A stretch of DNA of 64,000 nucleotides, taken from positions 1,003 through 65,002 of the forward strand of contig RWJK01001703.1 in the NCBI GenBank assembly GCA_004335835.1, read 5' to 3'. The stretch comes from Scenedesmus sp. ARA3 (taxonomy: Eukaryota > Chlorophyta > Chlorophyceae > Sphaeropleales > Scenedesmaceae). Both the position numbers and the translations under genes were made by a program. This document shows positions 46,060-55,738 of this stretch, piece after piece. The notes under the pieces are model-generated. The model did not search any database, was not told the origin of the DNA, and saw only the letters and a program-made list of their open reading frames with translations. Position 1 is the first letter of the stretch. Each line of letters opens with the position of its first letter.

Positions 46060-46327
46060 CGATGTATGTCAAGCCAACTGACAGGATTTGGCAGTGAAAC
46101 CAGCAGAGGTGCAGTTCAAGTCTGTTGTCACGCACCCAACACACAATCCTGCAGGTTGATAGTTGGCTTCAACACATCTTCAGATTTGCAATTTTTGTGC
46201 TAGACTGTCCGTCTTTACATCTTCATCCTCGTTGTCTCATACTGCCCGCAGGTACACACCCCGGGCAGGCAACTTCTCAGGCGTGTGCAACCTGACAGCC
46301 ATACCCTTCTGCTGCTTGAGAGTGTGA
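39838..46327 (+). CDS. Collagen-like secreted glycoprotein, about 396 aa
   Basis: Ten exons join in phase: 39838-40066, 40730-40765, 41025-41110, 41414-41461, 41721-41811, 42498-42626, 43197-43349, 43889-44093, 44693-44830, 46252-46327 (TGA). A signal peptide (MAWHCSVPAAVTLLALLCCV) opens exon 1. Exons 2-5 encode Gly-X-Y triplets (GARGPRGPAGPP, GLAGPQGPA, GPIGLQGPPGAAGRTGANG), with small breaks. Exon 6 has a Cys pair (GGCPNCN), and GTTGPTGPRGAG ends the collagen part. Exons 7-9 are rich in N-glycosylation sites (NGTVNATKGG, NFSNSTNSTT, NSTLANTTNTTTG, YNSSNATLFG) and cysteines (YRCRQ, SACWVN, GGGCNLNCT, VECGIR). The last exon ends VCNLTAIPFCCLRV. It is probably an extracellular matrix or wall glycoprotein. 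Exon 3 uses a GC donor. Two spare 36-base Gly-X-Y exons at 42690 and 42782 could also be spliced in frame. Confidence 0.75.
41900..42110 (+). repeat. Two copies of collagen exon 5
   Basis: About 41908-41970 and 42045-42110 repeat the GLQGP(P/Q)GAAGR part, with CAG-rich linkers. The first keeps a GTGAGC donor. Its upstream phase does not fit the flanking exons, so I did not include it. Confidence 0.8.
42690..42817 (+). repeat. Two 36-base copies of the Gly-X-Y exon, in frame and phase 1-1
   Basis: Bases 42690-42725 and 42782-42817 lie between AG and GTGAGG/GTGAGC. Each encodes GKTGPTGPRGAG in phase 1-1, like the end of exon 6. The second has a good acceptor (ATCTTTAG). Either would add 12 residues without shifting frame. 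Confidence 0.7.
43500..45508 (+). repeat. Copies of collagen-gene exons 7, 8 and 9
   Basis: Exon 7's end (DARGNFSNSTNSTTYSVL) is copied at 43506-43567. Exon 8's end (CWVNS(S/T)L, GLVLV, GGCN(L/F)K) is copied in four worn versions ending near 44231, 44365, 44505 and 44640. Exon 9's end (PYNSSNATL.GLPLTGSAVECGIR) is copied at about 44990-45071, 45216-45288 and 45458-45508, the last running into the gap. Most copies keep a GT donor. Confidence 0.85.
45509..45705. other. Assembly gap, 197 N
   Basis: The gap interrupts a copy of collagen exon 9. The sequence type changes across it. Confidence 0.98.
45706..46000 (-). pseudogene. Unplaced minus-strand coding fragment beside the gap
   Basis: Read on the minus strand, 45811-45706 encodes TALGMYDYILEAIDKGEC, then LLEWDEAHEGRPPPVP, after a CTGCAG acceptor with a CTG tract. 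A worn copy of its start (TALGKYDYIQEAM) lies at about 45982-45935. It has the same exon-edge-copy style as real genes but no visible remainder. It may belong to another locus wrongly placed here, or to a gene nested in the collagen intron. I do not recognise the family. Confidence 0.45.
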
Positions 46328-49300
46328 GCAGCAAATGCGGCTTGGGATATCCCATTGATGGCACACTGGCGGGCGATGTTCGGCACAGCTTGGCAGCACA
46401 AGGCCACGCCTACCTTGTGATTCATTTTGGGCACTTCAAGATGGCCGTGTGCAACCTGCTGGCCATACCCTTCTGCTGCCTAAGAGTATGAGCAGTAACT
46501 GCAGCTGGGGATGGCAGGCTCTGAGGCGATCCTTGGCACAGCCTGACAGCGCAAGGCCACAAGTACCATGTGATATGATTTGGCGCTTCGAAGTGGCCGC
46601 GTGCAACTTGACAGCCATACCCTCCTGCTGCCTGAGAGTGTGAGCTGCAGCGGGAGCCCACGCCATTGCCACAAGGCATTTTGAGCTATGCAGTACTGCA
46701 CAGCCGGCTGAAGAGGTTTCGTTGGCGCTGCATGTGACGGCCACACCCTTCCGGAGCTGGCAGCTGGCCTACCTGAGAGTATGAGCTGCAGCGGGAGCAC
46801 GCCATGCTGTGAGGCATCACAACCTTCCAAGCATTGCATGCTGAAAGGGAGAGCGCGCCGTGAGGGAGCTTCACGCTATGAGGCAATCTGCCGGCCGTGG
46901 CAATACAAGGCCACGCTTACCCTAGGCCTGTGGCTTTGGGTTGTGTACATTATACATGCCCACAGGAGCGGCTGTGGTCGAATAGTCAGTCACTGTGGTG
47001 CCCACATGCATGTGGGTGGTGCATATGCCTGGTCTGCAGCATGCTCCACGGTGTTGTTCACTTTCTTACCTATGGTATCAGACTATGCAGAAGGAAGGGG
47101 CTGCCTGCCTGCTTTGTGGCTCATGCTGTCTGACATGCTGCCAGGACCCTATGGTAACTGCCACAGCACTGCTTGCTGTCAAGGCGGCGCTCACACGCGT
47201 GCCTCTCTGTGTGAACTACACAGCTGTGATGTCTCGGATATGGCGTTCACTGACAGGAGAGGCCATACCCTTCTGCTGCTTGAGGGTGTGAGCTGCAGCG
47301 GGATCACCACAACATATGAGGCTTCACAACCTTCCAAGCATTGCATGCTGAAAGGGAGTTGCGCGCCGTGAGGGAGCTTCACGCTATGAGGCAATCTGCC
47401 GGCCGTGGCAGTACAAGGCCACGCTTACCCTAGGCCTGTGGCTTTGAATTGTGTACATTGTAGATGCCCACAGGAGGGGCTGTGGTCGAATAGTCAGTCA
47501 CTGTGGGGCCCAGATGCCTAGTCTGGAGCATGCTTCACGGTGTTCACTTCCTTGGCTCTGGTCTCAGACTTTGCAGCAAAAAAACGGTTTGCCTGCCTGC
47601 TGTGTGGCTCATGCCGTCTGACATGCTGCCAGGGCCCAGTTGTAACTGCCACAGCACTTTGCATATGCCTTTGCTTGACACCAACTGTAACAAGCATTCT
47701 TATGCTTACACCCTTAACAGCACTGCTTGCTGTCGTGGCGGCGCTCACACGCGTGCCTGTCTGTGTGAACTACACTATGATATCTCGGATATGGCATTCA
47801 GGAGAGGGTTCTTATGGTACTATGCTTTCAACGGGATCGTTGTCGTGTAGTTGCAGGCTGGATGGCACTGGGCCGTTGCCTCTGGTAACATGATGATGAT
47901 TGGTTGTGCCTGTGCAGGACTGACCAGCAGACTTGCAACTGTGCCGGCTATGTACGGCAGTGCAGCATCAATCGCCATTCGCATTGCTTGCATGCCCTTC
48001 TTGTACGACTGATGTTGATTAAAAGTTACAGCGCACGCGCGACAGGGCAATACAAGATCCTGATTTGGTTCCGTTGCCAACCAACCCGCTGCTCAGAAAC
48101 AGCCATACCAATGCACTTACTAAGGTTTAAGTTTGGGCCGGCCAGCCACACTGCACCTGCCAAGCAGATGCTCTACCATCCACACACAAAAACACCACCC
48201 ACAAAGCCACATCAGGCACAACCAAATGCGCAGCTGCAGTCAGCCGCACACCAGAGCTGATTGGTTTCGCAATTGCCGCACTGCTGCTCAGCAGGCGGCA
48301 AGTAAATCCGTGCTACATACATGCGGAACAGCAGCATGAGCAGCAGGGCGTCTACCTGATGCACATCCATCCAAAACGCACAACTCAATGCCACAACTGC
48401 GCCCAAAATGCCAAGCAAAAAACCACACATGCATCCTGGGGTGCCAACCAGCCTAAGTCACAACTGCAAAAGCGGCTGATCCTGCATCAATTCCACAACC
48501 GACAGGATTGCTTTGGTCACCGTCAAACAACAGCCACCCTTCAAACCCTTCGGTCCCGATCAGAATCAAGCGTCTACACACACATGTATGCAAACGCATG
48601 TAAACACCTGTAAGCAAGAAGCGGCAGCTGCTACGAAGCAACATGCGCTAATGTTGGGACAGCACGCTGCGACCGTGTGTGTCTCACTCATTGGCCTCTG
48701 CAGCTTCAACTGCAGTGCTGTCATGACGCAAGCAACAATGTGACATGCAGCAGCAGCAGCAGCAGCCGTCTGCGCAGCCGCACGCGCGAGCTGCAGCGGC
48801 ACACACCGACCGAGTCAGGCAAGCTTGCAAGAAATTGATGGTCAACAACTGTGGTGCTTCGATAATCAACAGCTGAAGGTGTCCAGAATGGCACGCGCAG
48901 CACGCCAGCCTCTGAGAGGAAACCATGGGCAGAAGGCAAGCACAGCATGCGAGTAATGCTGGGATGTACTGCAAGACAACAGCCGCATCAATCAATGGCA
49001 GCAACTGTCTTGCTAGTTTGTCCAGTCCTTGACCTAAAAGCCTTGTCAATACCAGCTGCGTGAAACAGCAACAGCAGGCAAAGCTACTGCCATCCTCACC
49101 CTTTCCAACACGTGTGAACCATCAGCCCTACAGCATAGAAATGCGTCCTGTATCATACCGGACAACACTGAGCCTGCAGCAAGACACCCTGAAGTGCTAC
49201 AGCAAAACAGAGCGAGGGGCAACCCGCAAATGCTCAAGGACCATCGCACCGGTATACACTGACTGCAAATGCCAGTCCCCTGCCAACCCAGCAGCAGCAC

Positions 49301-49854
49301 TATGCACCCAGGCAATGTGTAGCTATACAGATGAGGGAACAAAGAGCACTACATGCCAGCTGCAGAACATGCACGACATGTTGCTCAATGTGAACAAGCT
49401 GTGAACCGCACTGCGCTCCCAGTCATGCACATCACAACAGAAGCTGGCAACCGTCTGCAACACAAGACATCTGGTAGTTAATACAACGCACATAGTGCAT
49501 GTACACGGGTGACGCACTGGCAGGCACACCAGAAGCTGCTGCTGCTGCTGCTGCTGCACTTGGGTACAGTTCTATCGGGCTCGTGCTTCGAACAGGGCAC
49601 ATCAGCATGCACCAGACTCACTGCAGCCAGCGCAGCCAGGTGCAGCAACAACACACCTCCATACCCGCCATGCTTGCGCAGCACTAACAGCGCAACTATG
49701 ACCGTTCCTCCCAAAGCACCCGGGCCAAAGCACAAAAACAGATAGGTAGCATCGGATTGCCGCAGCCAACAACAGCACGGCAGCGAGCTTCACTTGCCGC
49801 TCCACCAAATCACCTGCTAGATGCAGCAGCCCTACTTGCACCGCAAACAGCTCG
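46328..49854. other. Collagen-gene 3' flank and long stretch without clear genes
   Basis: Copies of the coding end of the collagen-like gene (AIPFCCLRV and stop, or close variants) lie at about 46440-46491, 46600-46642 and 47255-47291, with a trace near 46780. A 500-bp tandem duplication follows. From 47850 to 49850 I see only unsupported open frames. Minus-strand hydrophobic pieces near 49810-49690 might be an alternative C-terminus of the next gene. Confidence 0.45.
46817..47815. repeat. Tandem direct duplication, about 500 bp per unit
   Basis: Unit 46817-47320 and unit 47326-47815 align along most of their length. Shared blocks include CCTTCCAAGCATTGCATGCT, GGCAATCTGCCGGCCGTGGC, GTCGAATAGTCAGTCACTGT and GGCGGCGCTCACACGCGTGC. 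The second unit has a small insertion near 47660-47720. Confidence 0.85.
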
Positions 49855-51361
49855 CTAACTGCGCTGTGCACCACTGCTGCCACCTGCTGCTGCTGCTGCT
49901 GCTGCTGTTGCGCTCCCAGCCCCCGCTCCACCCATCTCAACATCCCCTGCCGGCGCAGCAGCAGCAGCAGCCGCAGCACCCTGCTGCTGCTGCTGCTGGC
50001 TGCTGCTGCTGCTGCCGGCCCTGCTGCGGTTTCCACGCAAGCCCGCACCGGAAAAGTGCAGCATGCTTAACCCTGCAAGCTCTAGCAGCTCACTGTGCCG
50101 CCTGCGCCGACCAGAAACTGCCTGCTGCTGCTGCTGGGCCTGCTGCTGCTGCTGCTGGCCACTCTCAGCAGCAGCAGCAGCCGCCTCCCGCTGCTGCCGC
50201 CGCATCCTCCGCTGCTCCTGCGCTGCTGCCGCAGCATCTGCAGCAGCACCGATCCCACCTAACAGCCTCAAGCCACCCCGGTTCCTGCGCCCGCGCTGCT
50301 GCTGCTGCTGCCCCGCCTCACCCTGCTGCTGCTGCTGCTGGTGCTGCCGCCGCATTGCTGCATTCAGCCGGCCAAAGCTAGCCTCCAAAGCAGCAGCAGC
50401 TGCGCGCTGCTGCTCTAGCAGCTCCTCCCCTAGCACTGGCGCTTTGCACAGGGGGCAGGTCACATCCCGGATCAGCCATTCATCGATGCAGCCGCAATGA
50501 TAAAAGTGCCGGCAGGGCAGCTGCTTCACATCATCATTGTCCGTGAACTCCTCAAAGCAAATCGCACACAGCTCACCACCACTAGAACTGCTCAGCCCTG
50601 CTGCTGCTGTTATGACGTGAGGCTGCACTGGCCAATCTCTGGCTGTGAATGCTGGAGTATTTGGCAACTGGCAGTGCCTCAATCACACTCTGAGGAGTCC
50701 TCTTACTTAGCATGGAGCCAGCAGCAGTAACTGTCACCCCCAGCTCTGCTGCTTGCCTCATGCGGCGCGCAATGCGGCACATGCGGTAGCAGTGACAGGT
50801 CAGCAGTCCAGCCATGATTGCAAGCAGCATCACAAAAGAGATGAGGTATACGTGTGGTGGCAGCTGAAGGGTGCGGCGCTGTTGCCAGGGGGCCTGCGGA
50901 CTGTTGGGGTCGATGGAGGTGCTGCCAGTGGTGCCATCTGCTGTAGGGGGCCGCGTCGTCGCTGCTGCTGCTGCTGCTGCTGCCGCTGTGGCGTCTGCGT
51001 CAGGAGCTGTTGCGCTTGCGGATTGGTTGGCGGGTGGGTTGGCAGCAGCAGCAGCGGCACTTGTAGAGCTGTTGCGTGCGGGAGATGGCCCAGCCTGGCC
51101 GATGCTGCTGCTGCTGCTGCCGGTCTTGTTGTTGGCTGTAGCTGCTGGCATCGGCTCTAGCTGTATGAACACTTGGGATATATCCTGAGCAGGGCGCTCA
51201 GCAGTCTGCTGCTGTAAAGCACGCCTACTGAGCCTCACAAACTTCTGCTGCTGCTGGCCTGCTGCATGGTCCTGCGCTGCTGCAATTGCTGGTGCAAGGC
51301 AGCCCAAGCACAGGAAAACCAGTGCAAGGAGAGCCAGGAAGCTTCGTTGCCGGGCACGCAT
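49855..51361 (-). pseudogene. Membrane RING-H2 protein with a frame break
   Basis: Minus strand. ATG at 51361 starts a signal peptide (MRARQRSFLALLALVFLCLGC). A Ser/Ala-rich lumenal part with NxS/T sites follows, then a membrane helix (VYLISFVMLLAIMAGLLTCH). This frame ends at 50582. The RING-H2 finger is in another frame that opens at 50682: CAIC, 14 residues, CRHFYHCGC, 10 residues, CPLC. Between 50682 and 50582 the two frames must switch by one base and I see no intron of usable size. It is therefore either a sequencing/assembly indel or a broken gene. Layout (signal, lumenal region, helix, RING) matches PA-TM-RING or ATL-like E3 ligases. The C-terminal Q/A-rich tail stops at 49855. Confidence 0.65.
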
Positions 51362-53729
51362 CGTGCTGCGGCTGCAGCTGCGCCGGGGTGCTGCTGCTGC
51401 TACTGTCCTGCTGCTGCTGGTAATGCTGGGAGATAGGTCCCGTGGCCCGGTGCACAGCTGCCGCGGAGAGGGCAAAATGAAGTTTTATCTGCCTCGCGAT
51501 TGCTTTGGGCTGTGGCTAGCTGGTACTGCGATGTAGGAGATTCCTCCGTCCGGTGGTGAGGACGCTCCGCTCAAGAATTGTCGGTAGCTGGGCCAGCAAT
51601 AACCTGAACGCGGTCACACAACAACAAATATTTGAAAAAAGTAAGATAAAAAGCGGATCGAGACAGGTGTATGGCCAGCTGACACAGGCTTCCTCAGGGC
51701 AATCGAACTGTCCATTCCTTGCGGCAGTATGCACCAGTACAACTGCAACAAAGCTACCCACCTTCAGTTCCTTGTAGTTGAAAAGTCGAGCTCTGCAGTG
51801 GTCTGCGGGAACTGTTTGGACCAGTGGGTTCGTGAATGGCAAGTAAATTGTACTCGTCGACTTGCTACACAGTGACATCAGGTTGTAAAACACGTGCGCG
51901 ATCATGCTTGTTGATGCGCTTGGGCTCAATATTGCAGCGCACAGGTGATCGCCAAGAACACCTGTCACCTGTCACCGTCATTCAGCAGTGCAGGCTCGAG
52001 CTGCCGCATGTGCGTGAACAAGACTATACAGATATTTTGACCAAATTCAAATGTCTTTGAGGTCAGCTGCTGCTGCGCTGCCTTTACTAGAGTCCACGCT
52101 CATGCCTGACCTGCAGCAGCTGCCCTCTTCACACTCGACTTCAACTCCTGTGCCGGTGTGGATCCCCACCAAGCAAAGAAAACGTTGGTGGAAGAAGTGA
52201 ATATACAACAAAGTATGTTTGAGCAATTGGGCGCTTGCACACGTGCATAGCAGTCCCCATGTTGAACATTAGGCATGGGTGGCCCATAAGAGGCCTCTAA
52301 TCTAAGAAGCAGCAGCTTCCATTGACATGAGCCACGGTCAATGGCATTTTTGTTGCTTTTTTTATGGATGAGTATTGCAATACAATACGTAGTATCATGT
52401 TGCTGTGTTGAAGCTGTTACACGCTGGCGCAGCAACGTCTGCACTGCAACTTTGGACTCCGAAATGGTCAACCAGGGTATGATCAGATTGTGCAAACAGT
52501 GTGTGCACCAAGCCGAGCCTCAGGACAGGTACTCGTCGTGCTTTCACCATGTTACCGGCAGAACGCGCATGGCCACCGCTTCTATGGCTGTTGGGTCAAC
52601 GCTTGGCCAGCGGCCGCCAGGCGCCAGCCGGCATAACACAGGCAGCCCTAGCACAGCAGCAGCAGCAGCTGCTATGCGGCACCGTGACATCAGAGACCCA
52701 CATCACGTGTGTGCCCACACAAACATGACCACACCATCAGACGACAATCAGCATGCAGAACACTGTGATTGCAAACTGACGGATTCCAAAACCAACACCA
52801 ATATTAAAGTATGGGACTGAACCCACCTCAGGCACAAGCCCAGCGAGCCGATTCAGGCCGCCTCAACCTGCGGCATGGTAAATGCATGGCTGCGCTTCCG
52901 AATGCACTGTACAGCACTCCCGCCCTAGCACGCGCTCGAACGGCACCACAGACTAACTTGCAGCCGAGTGCAGTACAAAAGAATCTGCCCGTAATATAGT
53001 ACGACGCACAGCAGCCATGCAGCACTGGCTGCAGAGGGACACGAAACATGCCAAGCAGGGCCGCAGCAGCAGCATGACGTCATAACGCTGCTATGCAGCC
53101 ATGCGCCCACAACATTGGATGCTAATCACAGGGATGCATTGCACACAAGAGGGAAAGAGGTCACAGGCATGACAAGTCAGCACCATATGCCCCTGAAGGC
53201 GATCTAAACAGGTTAGTAAACGACAGTGACATCTACAGCCGCAACCGTGCAGGTCAAGCCTATGCGTGGTGAAGCCAGCAGGCTTGCTGCGCTCTCACGA
53301 AAGAGGAACCTTGCACGTCAAACCTATGTGTGCTCAAGCCAATGCGTGGTTAAGCTACCAGGTTTGCTGCGCTCTCACGAAAGAGCAGCAGCCCAGCCGC
53401 AGACAGCCAAAGTGGATGAGCCAAACACAAAAGGCTCTGCCGAGAGACACAACTAAGCCATATGCAGTCTTAAACGCCGGGCAATGCGTGCTGTTAAACT
53501 GCTGCATGTGATTGAAGGAGTAAGCAGAAGAAGACACAGATTATGGCCATTGTCACAGATCACGCTGAACAGCATGGTGAAAAGGGTTTGTTCGGCAGCA
53601 AACTGCTGCGATCAACCCTGCATACATACCCTCAGGCTGCGCAGCCACACGCTTGCTACACAGTAATACCCTGCTGAGGCAAGCACAGACACAGCAATAT
53701 ATGCACCAGCTGTGAACAACAACCAGACA
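51362..53729. other. Intergenic, no supportable gene
   Basis: A 77-bp direct repeat lies at about 53250-53310 and 53327-53387 (GCTGCGCTCTCACGAAAGAG in both). Open frames at 51516-51968 (minus) and 52341-52820 (plus) lack recognisable motifs and are not called. Confidence 0.4.
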
Positions 53730-54061
53730 TCACACAGCAGCAGCACGAGGACTGCTGGCAAGCGGCTCACTGCTCGCGTCAGCAACAGCACCCAGCTGCA
53801 GCCCCTGCACTGTCCCCACATCGGCCTGCTGCTGCTGCTGCTGCAGGCTGCTGTCATTCGTAGTCAGCCTGCCTGCACAGGGCTGCCACACAGCTGCCTT
53901 GCACAGGGGGCAGTTGCCGCTCCTGGTCAACCACTGGTCAATGCACTGCGCGTGGTAGTAGTGCTGGCAGGGCAGCTGCTTGAGCAGCTCGCCAGGGGCG
54001 TAATCGCAGAAGCAGATTATGCAGGAGTCATCGTGTACTGAGGATGCGTCATCGGCCTCAA

Positions 54062-54117
<56 letters not shown>

Positions 54118-54594
54118 GTTTCGTTTAGATGTTGCTCCTGCAGCATCTGTGGAGGATCCTGCTCCTGCCCCAGTTGCTGGCTGAGCAGTTGACAGCCAAT
54201 CACTGTGCTAAGATTGTTACCAGCTTCTCTGCTGCTGCTGCAGAGCAGCTCGCTGCCAGCCTGTTGCTGCAGCAGCTGCAGTGGCGGCTCTTGCTGCTTG
54301 CTGCTGGCAATCAGCTGAGTGATCCAGCTGCAACGGCCATCCTTGCTGGGCTGCTGCTGCTGCTGCTGTGCTGCCTGGTCATTCTGTGCCAGCACATCAC
54401 TGCCCTGCTGCTGCTGCTGCTGCTGCTGCTGCAGAGCGGGCCTGCAACAGTCCTCTGCTACTGCTGCCACATCATCTGCAGCATGGCTGCTATCTACGGC
54501 ACGCACGCATACTTCACAGCTGCTGCTAGTACTGTTGCTGCGGCTGCTGCTGCAGCTGCCAGCCTCTTGCTCCTTGCCTTGCCACCCTGTCACC

Positions 54595-54628
<34 letters not shown>

Positions 54629-54677
54629 CAGCTTTGCCAGCGTCTGTTACACCAACTGCACCTGCCTCTCCATCTGC

Positions 54678-54726
<49 letters not shown>

Positions 54727-55738
54727 TTGATGCCCTCTGGGTACCTGAACACCGGCAGCCGCCTGATCACAAAAGCTGGCGCTGCTGAGGTGCTGTGGAA
54801 GCTGCCAGAATAGATCTCGCCGGGCAGATGCATTGCCCTGCCGATTTCAACATCAAACTCATCTTGCGGGAGGATGCGCGACAGGATTGCGTTGCGGCAG
54901 TGCCACAGCAGGAACAGCAGCGAGGAGGACAGCAGGAAGATGAAGGCCAGCACGTACCTGCAGGAAGGTCAGCGGCAGCGGGTGGGAAGGTCAGCAGCAG
55001 TGGGTGAGAAGGTCACAGCAGGAACAGCAGCGAGGAGGACAGCAGGAAGATGAAGGCCAGCACGTACCTGCAGGAAGGTCAGCGGCAGCGGGTGGGAAGG
55101 TCAGCAGCAGCGGGCGAGAAGGTCACAGCAGGAACAGCAGCGAGCTGGACAGCAGGAGGATGAGTTGCATGTGCCAGCAATGCAAGGTGAGCGGCAGCGG
55201 GTGGGAAGGTGAGGTCACAGCAGCAACAGCAGTGGATGAGGTCACCGCAGGAACAGCAGTGCCAACGTCTAACAGGACAGTTCTACACAGTCAATGCAAA
55301 GCTGCGCACTTTCAAGCAAAGCTAGACCAGGAGACCCTCGCCCAATGTACATGGCAGGAGGTTATGCAAGATTAAAAAGGTAGTGAGGATACCTTTCCTT
55401 CCCAGCAGGCGAGGTGGACCGCCCCTCTAATGTTTACTGCGTAGCTCAATGCACTTGTCAGACGTGTGTGCACGCGCAAACATGACAGCTGTGCAGACAG
55501 AGGCGGCCATTGCACAGCTGTGATTGAGTAACCTGTGCTGAGCATGCAGTGCTGAGCATGCAGTGCTGCTGGGCGTGAGCTGTTAAAAGAGAGTTTAGAT
55601 CGTACATGTAGGGATTGAACTGCAGTGTGCGTCGAAAAGATGTTTACCTTAAGATCAAAGGTTGATGACATGCATGGCCTGAGTACCCTGCGTGCTCTGT
55701 TACCTGGAAGCATACACTTACATTGGAGTCAGGTTCAT
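53730..55738 (-). CDS. Membrane RING-H2 protein, 414 aa
   Basis: Minus-strand exon 1 is only 17 bases (55738-55722, MNLTPM split), then a GTAAGT donor. Exon 2 is 54957-53730. The join is in phase 2 and gives MNLTPMYVLAFIFLLSSSLLFLLWHC, an N-terminal membrane anchor. Long Ala and Gln runs follow. The RING-H2 finger is CIIC, 14 residues, CQHYYHAQC, 10 residues, CPLC, with Trp in DQWL, near residue 345. The fingers of this and the two other RING genes in the window have identical spacing. It is probably an ATL-type E3 ligase with substrate unknown. Confidence 0.75.
54958..55235 (-). repeat. Copies of the exon 2 start of the 414-aa RING gene
   Basis: Plus-strand bases 55014-55071 repeat the exon's first about 50 bases and acceptor almost exactly (GAACAGCAGCGAGGAGGACA, then GCACGTACCTGCAGGAAGGTC). 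A shorter worn copy lies at about 55128-55180, and an adjacent fragment extends to about 55235. The first copy is near-identical, so the duplication is young. Confidence 0.9.
55303..55335 (-). repeat. Dispersed repeat fragment
   Basis: On the minus strand this reads TTGCTTGAAAGTGCGCAGCT, matching the left part of the dispersed repeat at 61529 with one change. Confidence 0.5.

Noticed and set aside
48684..49745. Minus-strand hydrophobic open frames as a membrane protein gene
   Set aside because: Composition is Cys/Leu-rich from triplet-biased DNA, frames do not join in phase, and no motif is present.
52341..52820. Plus-strand 159-codon open frame with a hydrophobic start
   Set aside because: No conserved motif, mixed composition and no supporting splice or poly(A) signal.
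54129..54788. Plus-strand Leu/Cys-rich frame of 219 codons
   Set aside because: Antisense of the polyQ/polyA part of the RING gene on the minus strand.
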